Shown here: positions 1-14,540 of the stretch, piece by piece
How positions within the stretch are numbered: position 1 is the first letter of the stretch
Layout: each line of letters opens with the position of its first letter
From: Amoebidium appalachense
Lineage: Eukaryota; Ichthyosporea
Direction of reading: 5' to 3'
NCBI GenBank assembly: GCA_963693365.1
Contig: CAVNZM010000004.1
Location: forward strand, 10,416,001 to 10,480,000
DNA: 64,000 nt
Made by a program: the position numbers and the translations under genes
Notes under the pieces: generated by a model
What the model saw: the letters and a program-made list of their open reading frames with translations, nothing else
The model's database searches: none
What the model was told of the DNA's origin: nothing

Positions 1-718
1 CTCACACGTACACAAGGGCAGGAATGTGCTGCCACAAGCAGTCGGATACCGTGTAGAACACGTGCATCCAGAATATACGGGTTACATACACACACTTATC
101 TACAAAAGCTCTCTCTCCCTCCCTCCCCCCCTTCCTCCCCCCCCCCCCTCCCCACCCGCCTCCACACACACGCACAAAAAACAAGTCACGGGTGCCTGCA
201 GCTGACGTGCTGATACATGCCAGGCAGACGCATGACACACACACACACACACACACACACTGTACACACTGTACACACCGTATAGACACCTAGATCTAAC
301 ACAAGGCTGTTCTGTAAACACAGTGTGTCACACGCACAGGCAAGCACACTCCCGTACACACGTTAGCTCAGACACAGGCAACCCAAGTGCACACAGAAAC
401 ACAAACACTATTTGATACTAGGTATGCATATACACGATGCAATACATACACACATGAACGAAATGGAGCGGGTGGGGGGGAAGGAGAGGCGCGCGGGGGG
501 GGGGGGGGGGGAGGGGGTACTTGGTTTCGGATTCAAGGGCAGCATGCATACCACACAGTCATAACAAACGCAACACTCGTGTGTGTCAGGAGAAAAGAAA
601 GCAACACGTTTTAACGGAATTCCCCAGGCCGCCCTCCCCAACCTCCCCCCGCCCACAAAACACCACACCGTTTCTCAACCCCATCTCACGCTGCCCGTTT
701 CTTTTTGCAATTTTGCAG
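1..718 (+). other. Intron of IPO5 (left end of window)
   Basis: No coding exon seen. It holds a CA run near 239-260, G-rich tracts at 470-515 and a normal 3' splice site with the AG at 717-718. The exon(s) encoding the importin N-terminus must lie further left. Confidence 0.6.
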
Positions 719-1799
719 GCACGTGAGACGGCTGCCGTTCTGTTCCGTCGTGTTTGCTTCAACCTGGAGGAGCCCCTGTGGAAGAAGGCCTCATCGGTAC
801 TGCTTCTCCCCAAACATACCCTCTATTCACACTCGTAGATCCATACATGCTTCCTTTCCCCCCCCCCCCCCCCCCCTCCCCCCTCTCTCTCTCCCTCTCT
901 CTCTCTCCCTCCCCTCTCTCTCTCTCCCTCCCCCCCCCTCCCTCTCCCTCCCCCCCCCCCCCTCTCTCTCTCTCTCCCCCTCTCCCCCTCTCCCCCCGCT
1001 CCTTTCCCCAAACAATTCCCCCCACCGTTCTTCTTTCTCAGCCGGCTAGGTTTTGTGTTGCCTGGTAAGTTTTGAAATGGAGCTCTCGTCTCTGATCTGT
1101 CCGCCACAAGTTTTTATTTTTTTATTTTTAATGCTCCTCCTTTCCCCCCTCCCCCCCCTCCCCCCCCCCCCCCCCCCCTTTTCACCTCCGTCGTATATAC
1201 GCGGGCTAAGGGGTCGAAACTCAATCGCAATTGATGACTTGGGCCCTCCCTGAGGATGGGCTCTGCTTATGACGCATACTGTGCGCATGGCTGATGTTGC
1301 ACACTTGAATGTTTGCCTTTGCATGTGTCCTGCACCATGCTTCTCATCGTGTATGCGTACTTCGTACTGTGTTCCGCATTCAAACCCCCCCTGTCTTCTT
1401 TCAGAGGTGTCCTTTCAGGACAGACCACTGTGTGGAGACATCTTTACTTCCATGCAACCGGGCATGGTTGCTCTGTGTCGTGCATCTGTAAGCACATACG
1501 CGTTTTTCGCTGCACTGCATTAGTTTGCACACACATCTTCACCGTTCTGCTCACCTTGCTTGCATAAGCAACCCTGCTCGTCTTTGATCAAGACGGGTTG
1601 ACCCACCCAAGTTCAGTTGATGCTGCTGTCTGAGTTTCCACCTGAGCGTGCTGTCCAATATCTACCCCCCCCCCCCCCCCCCTCCCCCCCACGCGGCCCC
1701 CCTCACCCGTGGTCCACCTGAGCGTGCTGTCCAATATCTACCCCCCCCCCCCCTCCCCCCACGCGGCCCCCCTCACCTGTCCCATCATTACTCCGCATG

Positions 1800-1862
<63 letters not shown>

Positions 1863-2607
1863 CCTGTACGTGTGCAGTGCCGCACCGAGCTCCTGGGAGC
1901 CATGGAGGTCGAGACTGTGGACAAGGTGCGGAGAAAGATCTGCGATGCAGTCGTGGAGATTGCAAGGGGCACACTGAGGGGTGCGTGTGTGTGTATACAT
2001 GTGTGTGAGTGTGTGTGTGTGTGTGTGTGTGAGTGTGTAGGAGAGAGTGTGTATGTACATGTAGGTGTTGCATGTTTTTGTGGTGTATGTTTGGGTTAGA
2101 AGAGGGGGAATATGAAGGTAGGAGGGTTGTCGTGGTTGCAGATGGGCTTTCCCCCGTCCCCCCCCCCCCCCCCCTTGCCCCCGCATCAACCCCTCCAGTA
2201 CATCATGCCAAAACTTCTTCTCCTCGTGTACTGGGTGGTTTCTATTCACAGGGCATGGTACGGGGGGGGGGGGGGGGGGGGGGGGGGGAGACAGAGAGAG
2301 AGAAGCCTTAAATTATCGACCACATCCCATTACCTACATAGCGTCTCTGATTAAGTTATCGTTTAAAAAAGCCGTTTTCTATTTGCTAAAGTACTGTGTG
2401 CAGAGGGTGCTGATGCCGATGAGCCGTGGCCCGAGCTCCTCCCCACCTTGTTCCGGCTTACACAGATGCCCGAGTCTAGGCACCGGACATCCTCCCTGCA
2501 TATCTTCTCGAATCTTCCTTCCATTTTTGGCAAGCAGCTGCCTCACTATCTCCACGTGATTAAGGACATTCTTGAGAAGGCTATCAGCGAGCAGGAGCCC
2601 GACCCCG

Positions 2608-2651
<44 letters not shown>

Positions 2652-2843
2652 TGCTGTGAAGGTGCAGGTGAATGTCTTTATGTGGTGTGCATGTGGGCAA
2701 GTGGTGTTGTGTTCGCATGTCGTGCTGCTTGGAAGAGGTCGAGAGGGTGATTGTGGGTGGATGGGGGGGGGGGGGGGGGAAAGGAGATGGATAGTAATAT
2801 GTTGGAGTTGGAGCTGTATGCATCGTTCTTGTATGTGTGTTTT

Positions 2844-2892
<49 letters not shown>

Positions 2893-5570
2893 GGGTGGGG
2901 GGGGGGGGGGGGGGAGAGAGGGGGCTGAGGCAAGTTAAGTATAGGTTTGGGACGGCAACATGATATTGTCTATCCCCCCCGCCCCCCCTCCCCTCTCACC
3001 TTCCCGTGTCTGTGTGTGCTCACACTTGGCTTGCTGCAGGTTCGTGTTGGTGCCATGCATGCGGCCATTGGGTTTGTGTTGTTCCTCGACACGGCTGCTG
3101 AGAGGAACGTGTTCCAGCCCCTGCTGCCAGCCATGCTGCAGGTAGAGTCATGTGCACACACACACACACACACACACTTTTCTGTCATTCGCTCTTTCAC
3201 CCACTCTCCCCACATTGCCCTCTTCCCTCCTTTCACTTTGCTTGCACTTCTTCCCCCCTTTCCTACCTCCCTCTCATCCTCTGTATCAACCTCCCCCCTC
3301 CCCCTCCCCCCCCCCTCTTGGTTTTGCTTCCCACTCACCCCTCACTCCCTCTCGCTCTGCCTGTCTTCTCTTTCTTTGCTTCCTCCATTTCCCCCTCTCC
3401 CCTCATCGGTCTGCCAGCTCCCCCCCCCCCCCCCCCCCCCCCCCTTCCTTCCCTTCTACTCATTCAAAATCTGCTAAACTTAGGTTGTGGCCTAGCCTCC
3501 TTCCTTTCCTGTCACGGCGCTTCCATTCTGCTTAACGTGGCAGGTGTGGTGATGAAAACAGCTTTTGGATGCTTCTGAGTATCTTCAACACTCTGCTGAT
3601 CCCACTGTGGTTTCGTTGAACCCACCTGTCCATGCTGCTCGCGTCTGTGTTTCAAGGGCCAATCGATTGGGTTTGTTACTTACTTCTACGATCCCCCTCC
3701 ACCGATGTTCAATATACATGCACATACACACGTACACACACACACACACACACGTACACACACGTACACACACACGTACACAGCTTCTTGCCGTGTGCCT
3801 GACCACGGGCAGTGCCAAGGGCATCGATGTGCTCCAATCGTTCATCGAGGTGGCCGAAAATAGCCCCTCGTTCCTCAAGCCCATCCTGCAGCAGGTCGTG
3901 CAGGTACGAATATTCGCGAATGTTCGGGAATATTCTCAAATATCTCGCAAGTGTTATACCATTTATGGTGAATTGTGTGTTAATTTATGCCCAAAGAAAT
4001 TTAGATATTTACGTTTGGATACGGGCCTACATGTACCAAAATTGAGTGGTAAAAATGAAGAATGGTGTCCAACTCTCGCTTCTCTAAAGTGCAGAATCGC
4101 AGCTGAAAGGAAACGAGACATGTAACATGGCAGGTGTGGTGATGAAAACAGCTTTTAGATGTTTCTGAGTATCTTCAACACTCTGCTGATCCCACTGTGG
4201 TTTCGTTGAACCCACCTGCCCGTGCCGCGCGTGTATGTGTCAATGTATCAATCGAGTGGGTTTGATACGTACAGTAGTTCGTGAATATCTGACCATCTCC
4301 CCCCCCCCCCCCCTCCCCCTCCTGCCCACCCGCTCACCCGCCCAGCCACCATTTCCTATACCACCACAACCTACTTTTTATCCCTCCCCCCCACCCCCTT
4401 CGCCCCCTCTCTCCTCATCCCTTCCCTTGTACCTTCCACCCCCTTCCATCCTAATTAGGGCATGACTGAGATTGCCGGGAATGTCCAAATCGACGATGAG
4501 TGTCGTCGTCTTGCCATTGAGGTTGTGTGCACGTATGTGGAGCAAAAGCCTGCGGCATGCAGGAAGCAGGGGTACTTTGCAAACACGGTGCCTGTGGCCC
4601 TGGCTATGATGACAGAGCTGGAGGAGGATGAGGTGTGTACGGTGTGTGTGTGTGGCGCGGGGGGGGGGGGGGGGGGGGGGGAGGCCGCGGGTGGGTGGGT
4701 GCCGGGGGGGGGGGGGGGGGTAACTTATGTGGGTTGGGGGGGTTGTGTGGTGGGTGGGGGTGTGGTGGGGGGGGGGAGGGAGGGGGGAGATGGGGACGGA
4801 GAAGGAGGGAAATGGGAAGGGGGATCCTCTGGTTGGAGTTGTTGGGAAGACTTTGAGTAGGAGAGTTAGTGAGTGTGTAGAAAGGAGAGGTGTGTGTGGA
4901 CACCCGGGGGGGGGGGGGGGGGGGGGGGAGGGGGGGGCAGGGGGGGGCAGGGCTGTATTGGTGGATGGTGGTGGACAACTCACTACCGTGTGCTACACGA
5001 CAGACTGAATAATACTAGATATCATTATGTCTGAAGTTTGCCATCCTATTTCTATTTTATAGATTTTTAAGTATCCTATTTAGATTTAATTAATGAATTA
5101 TACCGCACGATTTTAATTTTTATTCTATTTCCAGGACTGGGACAACCAGGACGACCTTGATGATGACTTTGACGACAACAACAGCACCATCGGAGAGCAG
5201 ATCATCGACAGGCTGGCTTGTGCCTTGGGAGGTGTGTTTTTTTTTGTTTTTTTTTTTTGTTTGTTTTTTTTTGGGGGGGGGGGGGGGGGGGGGGGGAGGG
5301 GGGGGGGGGGGAGGGGGGATGGGGGATGGGGTATTATGGTTGTGTGTTTGTGGAGGGGGGAGGGGAGGGATTGGGTGAGTTGATGGGTTACCGGGGCAAG
5401 GGTGGGGGGGGGGGGAGGGGGGGGAGAGGTGTGTGTGTGTGTGCGTGTGGAGGGAGGGGATGGGGGTAGGTGGGGTTGGTGGATGTGTCAGTGGTGGTGT
5501 GTGTGTGTGGATGAGTGACATTTGAAGGGTAGTGGGGAGGGGAAGAAGCGGGGGGCAGCTGTGCGTATTG

Positions 5571-5614
<44 letters not shown>

Positions 5615-6165
5615 GGGGCTGGAGAGTAGGTTAGGGGGAGGGGGGGAGGGGGACCCAAATATCCGCTACCATATATGGAAACTAGATGTCTATCTATAGC
5701 AATAAAGTGTTTGTTTCCATTATAGGCGATTACTTGTCTGTTTTCAAGATAGGCAACTAAATATATGCTTCCATAATAGGCAACTGAGTATATGCTTCCA
5801 TAATAGGCAACTAAATATATGTTTCCATAATAGGCAGCTAAATATGTTTTCATAACAGGCAACTAAATATATGCTTCCATAATAGGCAACTAAATGTATG
5901 CTTCCATAATAGGCAACTAAATACATGCATCCATAATAGGCAACTACGTGTTCCCGGTTGCGTTCCAGCACATTCTGCAGATGATTCAGAGCCCCGACTG
6001 GAAGTTCCGCCATGCCGCCCTCATGGCCATCTCGGCCATCGGGGAGGGCTGCAGGAAGCCCATGGAGGCAAAGGTGTGTGTGTTTGTACGTGTGTGTGTG
6101 CGTGCATGTGTGTGTGTGTGTTTGTGTGGGTAGGGGTTTGCGTATACCTGTGTGTGCGCGCACAC

Positions 6166-6200
<35 letters not shown>

Positions 6201-8295
6201 GTGGGGGGGGGGGGGGGGGGGGGGTATGTACACGAGGGGTATGGGCGTTTGTGAAATTGTGTGTGTGCATGTTCAAGGTTGGGTCTAGCGGGAGGCTCCA
6301 GGGCGGGAAGGGGGAGGGAGGGGGGGGGGGGGGGGGGGAGATGGGAAAGTTTGGATATCAATGTGGATATACATGAACGTATCATTAGGAGCTCTCATAT
6401 GCACACTTGATTTTACTGATTCCACACACGCCATAACACCAAACGCTAAAACAACAACCTGACCGAACGAATCCCCCCCCCCACCCCTCCCCTTGTGCCT
6501 TTTATGCATACTCTTCGTGTGATTTGCATCCTGCATTATGTTGCCCGGTATGAATGCGTACTTCGTCCTCTACAATACATTCTAACATCCTCCCCCCCCC
6601 CTTTTCCTCTCTTTTCCTCCTCCAGCTTGCGGAGATAGTACACGGTGTTCTACCGTACCTGGCCGACCCCCACCCCCGTGTGCGCTATGCGGCCTGCAAT
6701 GCCCTGGGCCAGATGGCCACAGACTTTGCCCCCGGCTTCCAGGAGGTCTTCCACTCGTCCGTCATCCCCGCCCTTCTTGCTTGCACCGTACGTGACTGTT
6801 CTTTGAGGACCTCCCCCCCCTCCTTCCCCCCCCTCACACACATGCGCGCGTGCGATCATGCACACACACACTCACACACACCTGTGCCACTCCTCTTTTT
6901 TTGCGCTTTGCATGATATGCGCACATGTGGCACAAATACACACATGCATGCACAACTATTGGGCGCGCGCACACACACACATACTAGACACACACACATA
7001 TCCGCCCGCGCACACACACGCATATCCGCGCGCACACACACACATACTATACATGTATGCAAAGGCCTGCGCACACACACATCCCCCTGTTTTCCCGCCA
7101 TTAACTCTTGTATAACCATTCAATCCTTTCTCGCTCGTTGACGTTCCTCACCTGAAATACCCCACTCCCCATGTAAGTGAACACACGAATTATCATAGTG
7201 CATTTGTCTGTCGGTGTATCCCTCCCCTTCTCCCGGCCATAATGTGGACGGGCTCCTAATATTAGTTACTAACTCCGTGTTGTTGTATTACGTCTTTATT
7301 CATGACGTTTTCCGTATTCATGACCTATTTGTGATCTGCGCTTTGATATTTCGTTGTGTCCATGGTCCTGTCTGCCGCAATCTAACTAACCCCCCCCCCC
7401 CCCCCCCCCCCCCCACCCTCACCCCCCTCCTCCTCCCCACTCTCTCCCCAAACACTCACACACACAGGACGATGCCAACCCGCGCGTGCAGGCGCACGGC
7501 GCGGCTGCGCTCGTAAACTTCACCGAAGTTGCGCCTAAATCTCTCCTCGCGCCATATTTGGACGCAATCTTCACCAAGCTGCTCCAACTTCTGAGCTCCA
7601 CCCGTCGTATTGTTTTGGAGCAGGCGGTGACGACTATTGCCACCGTAGCCGACACGTCAGAGGACATGTTTGTGAAGTACTACGACACATTCATTCCCCA
7701 GCTCATCAATATCATGGTCCATGCTCAGGCTGACAAGAGCCACAGACTGCTCAGAGGTAAGACGGTATCCCCTCTTTTTTTTGGCCTGCCTCCTTTTTTT
7801 TTTTTTTTTTACTGTGAACTTTTTCTTGCATGGAAACATTTTCTGACACTCATTACCCCTTCTTCCCCCCCCACCCCCCCCCTCCCCCCCCCCCCCCCCC
7901 CCCCCCTCACCCCTGTGTCCTATTCCTTCAGCACGAACAGGGCCTAGAAGTGTTTTTTATCTTTCTGATGGCAGGTACAGAAGGGTAAGAGCCATGTGGG
8001 GACGAAAGGTGGTGATGGCGGTGGTGGTGGTGGTGATTTTTTATTTCTTTCCCGGGAAGAGGGGGGAAGGGGGGGGAGGTACCTACCAACGAGGTGGGCG
8101 CCCCGCTTACGTCCTTGCTGACGAATTTGCAAATTGGGGGGTTCTTTCAGGCAAGACGATCGAATGCATCAGTCTGATTGGTCTGGCCGTGGGGTCTGCC
8201 AAGTTCCGGGACGATGCACTGAGGGTGATGGAGGTGTTGATGAAGACCCCGGCAGAAGAGATGGAGGCGGATGACCCCCAGGTGTGTGTGGGGGT

Positions 8296-8326
<31 letters not shown>

Positions 8327-8463
8327 TGTGTGTGCATGGGTTGATGGGTGTGTGGGTGTGTGTAGTTTGGTGTGTTTGGAAGGGGAGGGGTGTGTTTGTG
8401 ATGAGGGGGGTGGATGGGTGGATGGGTGGGTCGGTGGGTGGGTTGGGGTGTGTGTGTGCAGGG

Positions 8464-8494
<31 letters not shown>

Positions 8495-9216
8495 AGCGGA
8501 CAATAGTGGATGGTGCTGAGGATTAGGACGGAGGGTTAGTGGAGGAGAAAAGGAGGAGAGTGTATGTGATGGTGGGGGAGGTGGAGGGAAATGTCCTGGG
8601 TTGGATTTGCAGGCCGTATTGCATTTCCGGTGAATCGTGCTGATGTGTGGTTTGGGGCCCGTGTGATCTGTGTATGACACACATGCCGGTTGAGGAACGG
8701 GGTGTATATGTGTGTGAGTGTGTGTGTGTTGTGTGTGTGTGCCCGGAGGAAGGGAGGGTGGAGGGGGGGAGTAAATGTACAGGTGGTGGTGGTGGTGGCA
8801 TCAGCAGAGAAGTGCATACAGCCCAATCACCGATCTTTTCTGTTTTCTATAAAAGGCTATTTTTCCTGACGTGCACCCATCAGGTGTCGTACATGCTTGC
8901 TGCGTGGGCCCGCATGTGCAAGATCCTGGGCAAGGACTTTATCCCCTACCTGCCCACCGTTATGCCCCCTCTCCTGCACTCGGCTAACATCAAGCCCGAC
9001 TTTGCAATTATGGACCGTACGTCCCGTCCCCCCCCCCCCCCCCCCCCCCCCCCCTGTATGGCTTGCATTCTGCATCGTGTTATCCGTTTGTTCTTGTGTA
9101 CTTCGTACTTTTTGACGCATTCAAAACCCCCCCGGACGTTCCCGGTTACTTTGCAGAATTCTGCATGGTGTTGTAAGTTGTGAATGTATGCCTTGTATTC
9201 TTGACACATTCTGAAC

Positions 9217-9251
<35 letters not shown>

Positions 9252-10245
9252 TGGGGTTCGGATTTTTCCTGTCTATTGCATGTATGTATCGGGACTCCAT
9301 TGGGAAATTCTCTGTGCCCTTATTGGGCCCATCGTTTTCTTTTTATGGTGCATCTGAGACTCCATTGGTTTGTTTTCGTAAACCCTATCTAACAAGAATT
9401 GCATTATGTTGTGAAGTCAGCGGCGGGTGAGCAGGCGCCAGGGGGGGGGGGGGGGGGGTTCGAACCTTGGAAACATATATCAAGGGGGGAGGGGGTTCGA
9501 ACCTTGCAAACACATATCAAGTAGGCATTGGCTAATCTTTTTTCGTCTTTTCGGTCACAGCCGATGAAAATACGGACAACCTGGACCCCGCCGAGGGCTG
9601 GGAGTTTGTGGTGCTCGACAGCCAGAGGGTAGGGATCAAGACCTCGATCCTTGAGGAGAAATGCACGGCGTGTGAGATGATTGTGTGCTATGCACGTGAA
9701 CTGAAAGGGGGTTTTGCACCGTACGTGGAGGAGGTGTTGAAGATTATGGTGCCCCTACTCAAGTTTTACTTCCACGATGATATCCAATCAGATTGCGTGG
9801 TTAAGTGGTTAGAGGTGGTTGTTTTTGTTTTTGTTTTTGTATCTCGTGGTGCGGGAAGACTTCTGAAATTTGTTTGGGTTCTCTTTTCTTTATGTCCTTT
9901 GGCTTGGTTGGTTGGTTGCCCTTTTTTATACTTTGATTCTTGGTTTGTTTTCCTTCTTTATGGGGTGGAGTTGGGGGGGGGGGGGGGGGGGGGGGATTTG
10001 TGGGCAAGCATGTATGTGTGTGCGCGCACCAGGGGGGAAACCAAGAGAGAAGGGGGAAGAGGGCATGTCCCGAAGGAAAAAATGCCTTAGGGAATTGCAT
10101 TGAAGACACCGGGGATTTTTCGGTATTTTTTCATCGGAAATTCTGGTTTATCCTTGACCGCCCACACGTGTGAGGTTGGCAGCAGCCGCCTGCATGGGTC
10201 CCCTCCTGCAGTGTGCCATTGACGGTGGCATGGGTATGTTCCCCC

Positions 10246-10299
<54 letters not shown>

Positions 10300-10823
10300 G
10301 CGCACGTGCACACACACACAGACACAGACACTCACTAACGCGCGTGCGTACACGCACACTAACACACTTGTGTGCGCGCATGCACACACACTTAACCCCG
10401 GGTTTAAAGTCTATGCCGGGGTTTCTCGATTAGGACGTAGTTATGACATAATTCATAATAAACGTGATGTCATTGATGATGTCACGAATTCAAGAATGAC
10501 GTCACCGGATCACGTACATGGTGGCTCACGGGCAGCCGAAGCCGATAAAATTGAGCGCACTAATCGGTAATGGCCATATATGAATTGTTTTTTTAGGAAA
10601 GTCTGGAGATAAATACGATTGAGAAAGGCCGACATAGTCGTTAAACTCAAACTCACACTCGCAAACTCACACTTGCGTGCGCGAACGCGCGCACACACAC
10701 ACACACACACATACCAGGCCCCACGCCCGACACACACAACACAACGTAAGACATAAAGAAAGAAAACGGGGAAGGAAACACAATTCTCCCAATAGATGTC
10801 CCTCCCCCTCCCCTTTCAACTAC

Positions 10824-10859
<36 letters not shown>

Positions 10860-11668
10860 AGACAGGCATGTGTCTCTCCGCCAGAAAGTGCACCGGGGTA
10901 ATGAAGTCTAGATATGCTAATGGATAATGTGTGGATATACTTATGGATAATTTTTATCGGCAGGTGCGGAATTTGTGCACAATTCATGGAATTTCATGCT
11001 CAACGAATATCTCCCAATGCTCAAGGATGAGCCCGATGCGACCATGGTCATGGAGCTGATGAGCAACTTCAGAAGCGTACGTGTGTGTGTGTGTGTGTGT
11101 GTGCGTGTGGATGTGGATGTGGATGTGTGCGCACGCCCGCGCTTGGTGTGTGTACGTGTTCATGCATGTGTGTGTGCATGATTGATTGTGCGGGTGTGTG
11201 TGTTGTGTTGTGTTGTGATGCAGTTGTCGTTCTCTCTTCACCTTTCTTGACAACCCTCACACTCAGTTCGGCAGTCATGCTCACGCTCGCCCAGTATGGT
11301 ATGCACGGACATACACCCCTATGCTCACAATAACATACACACACACACAAGTTCAAGCGTACACATGCACATGTCCACACATTTTGCACGTGTTCTTACA
11401 TACATTGGTGTCCCTTATCTCTTGGTATTTAGACAAAGACACGCAACGTTGCAGGTGTGGTGATGAAAACAGCTTTTAGATGTTTCTGAGTATCTTCAAC
11501 ACTCTGCTGATCCCACTGTGGTTTCGTTGAACCCACCTGCCTGTGCCGCACGTGTATGTGTCAATGTATCAATCGAGTGTGTTTGTTGCTGACTTTTATG
11601 AACCCTCTTTATCTCCCGTTGTGTGATAGACACAACTTGGTCAGCCCAAACACACACACACACACGCG

Positions 11669-11705
<37 letters not shown>

Positions 11706-11722
11706 CGGGCCACACACCCACA

Positions 11723-11771
<49 letters not shown>

Positions 11772-12016
11772 CTATCGATGCTGCCGGCCCCAACAGCTGC
11801 ACACCGGAGCAGCAGGTGCGCTTTGCTGACGCTTTCATCGAACAGTTGAGCCTGGCTGATCAGCGCATCAACGAGAGACACGGTGTGCGTGTGTGCATGT
11901 GTGTGTGTGTGTGTGTGTTTTGTTTTGGGGGGAAGGAGAGGGGGGGCAGGTGTGCGGTGGGCATGACATTGTGGGCGAGCATGTTTCCAGTGGGGGTGGG
12001 GGGGGGAGCTAGGCGC

Positions 12017-12047
<31 letters not shown>

Positions 12048-12156
12048 GTGTGCATGTGACGGGGGTGGGGGGTGGGGGGGTGGCATGGAGCTGGCAGATG
12101 TGACATATTCTCACCCATCCTCAATGCTTTTCAAGCCTTCCCCCCCCCCTCCCCCC

Positions 12157-12204
<48 letters not shown>

Positions 12205-12423
12205 TTCAAAACATCCATGCCCATTCAAGGACACCTACACAAACACCTACACGCACACATACACACACATCTACAACGTCATCTACACATATACGCCCAC
12301 ACACGCTTACACACACACACACCCTCACATACACACACACACCTAGCCCTCTCCTTCCCTTTCCCCCCCCCCCCCCAACCCCACCCCTTACCCACCCACC
12401 CCACCCCACCCCCCCACCCCTCC

Positions 12424-12455
<32 letters not shown>

Positions 12456-12795
12456 TTCTCCCACGCACACAAACACACATACACATACAGATCAACGCAA
12501 AGACCACGAAGAATACGACGATGAAATGGAGGAGGGACTCGAAGAGGCCGATGTGACTGATGAGCTGATTGTGAAGGAGATTGCTGAGGCCGTGCACTCT
12601 CTATTTGTGACTCACAAGGCTAATCTCATGCCGCTGTTTGAGAGAATGCTCCCCGCACTGAACAAGATGCTAGTGGGTGTTTTGACCCTATTCTCCCTGC
12701 CCTCTTATATGTCTGTTTGTTTTTCTATCCGATGTTCTCATGCTTGTCTCCCTTTCTCTGTCTTTCTCTCTCCCTCTCCCTCTCTCCCCCTTTTC

Positions 12796-12831
<36 letters not shown>

Positions 12832-13176
12832 TTCCACACCCTCCTCCTCTCTTTTAAGAAAAACAGACGTGCTGTCTTCCCCTTAACTATTGCGTGGGTG
12901 CGTGAATGGGTGTTTGTGTGTGTTCCCTGGCCCTGCCATTGCCCCTGCCGTTAGCACTATACCTGTTAGTCTTCATACTTGATTAAGTGATCCTAGCATA
13001 GACGTACCTACCATTTTGTATCTTTAACAAGTGCATTAAAGCAATCCGCACACTCACCATGCTCATATCCATGCACAGGAGCCTAGCCGACCCTATAACG
13101 ATCGGCAGTGGGCGCTCTGCATGTTTGATGACTGCATCGAACATGCTGGCCCCGTAGCTTTCAACTACCAGGTTTG

Positions 13177-13218
<42 letters not shown>

Positions 13219-13231
13219 ACCATCACCACCA

Positions 13232-13297
<66 letters not shown>

Positions 13298-13648
13298 ACC
13301 ATCACCACCACCACACACACACACACAAACACACGTACCATCACCACCACCACACACACACACGAATGCACGCACGCACCACCACTACCCTTTCTGATGG
13401 GAAAAGTTATGACGCTGAAATGCCTGGTTTACACATGTGGAGGTTACGGTTGAGGTTGTGCATGTGTACAACGTGTGAGTGTAGACTGCAGGAGGCGGGT
13501 GGGTGTTTTTTTCTTTGGGGGGGGGGGGGGGGGGGGGGGGAGGGAGGTTTGGTTCCAGTAAACACACAGTTGCATGCACGGTAGGTGCATTTGGGGTTTG
13601 TGTACACCACCGGCACTCGTTTATTAAGACAGGCTTCTGACGACCCCC

Positions 13649-13679
<31 letters not shown>

Positions 13680-13792
13680 ACACACACACAAACACCACCA
13701 CCACCACCACCACCACCACAGCAATATTATCTGCAAGCCATGGTGGAGTACCTCAGAGCCCAAGAGGCGGTAACTTCCCCCCCTCCCCCCCC

Positions 13793-13831
<39 letters not shown>

Positions 13832-14100
13832 AGGGAGGGAGGGAGGGAGGTAGACGGGAATGAAAGAAATGGACGGGTAAGAAACAAACAAGTTATAAAG
13901 ATCAAGTGGTGGATATTTGGAGATGTGAAGCACCAATACAGTAAGCCCAAACATGGCGGGACGGCATGGCAATCGAAGGTTGCGGTAGCTGGCACTAACG
14001 TCAGCTCTATGCCTGTAAACAAACGTTCTCATCTCTCTCTCTCTCTCTGTCTCTCTCTCTCTCTTTCTCTTGCCTGTAAACAAACGTTCTCATCTCTCTG

Positions 14101-14147
<47 letters not shown>

Positions 14148-14502
14148 AACCCCCGATCTCTCCCCCTCCGCTCTCTCTCCCTTTCTCCCCCCTCTCCCCA
14201 TCTAAACCGCCCTCCTCCCCCCCCCCCCCCCTCCCCCCTCCCCCCCACCCTCCCCCCCAAGCCCCAAACCCACACACACGCGCCCCCATGCGCAAACACA
14301 AAGCAGTTGTGTTCCCCGTCACACCCTGTGTCCCCTTACTGGTTGTTATTTTGTGTCCTCTATTCTTCATGTGTTTCGTTCTATCCTCCCCCATCTAACT
14401 CCCCTTTTTCCTGTGGGCAGGAGGTGAGGCATGCAGCCGCCTACGGCATTGGTGTTGCTGCCCAGTTTGGTGGCCCCGCATTCCATCAGGCATGCCAGAG
14501 TA

Positions 14503-14540
<38 letters not shown>

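Noticed and set aside
1405-1487. Possible IPO5 exon after a TTCTTTCAG acceptor-like site
   Set aside because: Its length (83 nt) would break the phase between exons 719-796 and 1863-1980, which already join to match the importin consensus; it follows a family A repeat.
1797-2249. Open frames translating CA/GT, CT and poly-C/G tracts as His-Thr, Cys-Val, Leu-Ser, Pro or Gly repeats (many places)
   Set aside because: Pure microsatellite translations, open on both strands because the repeats contain no stop codons; no conserved motifs.
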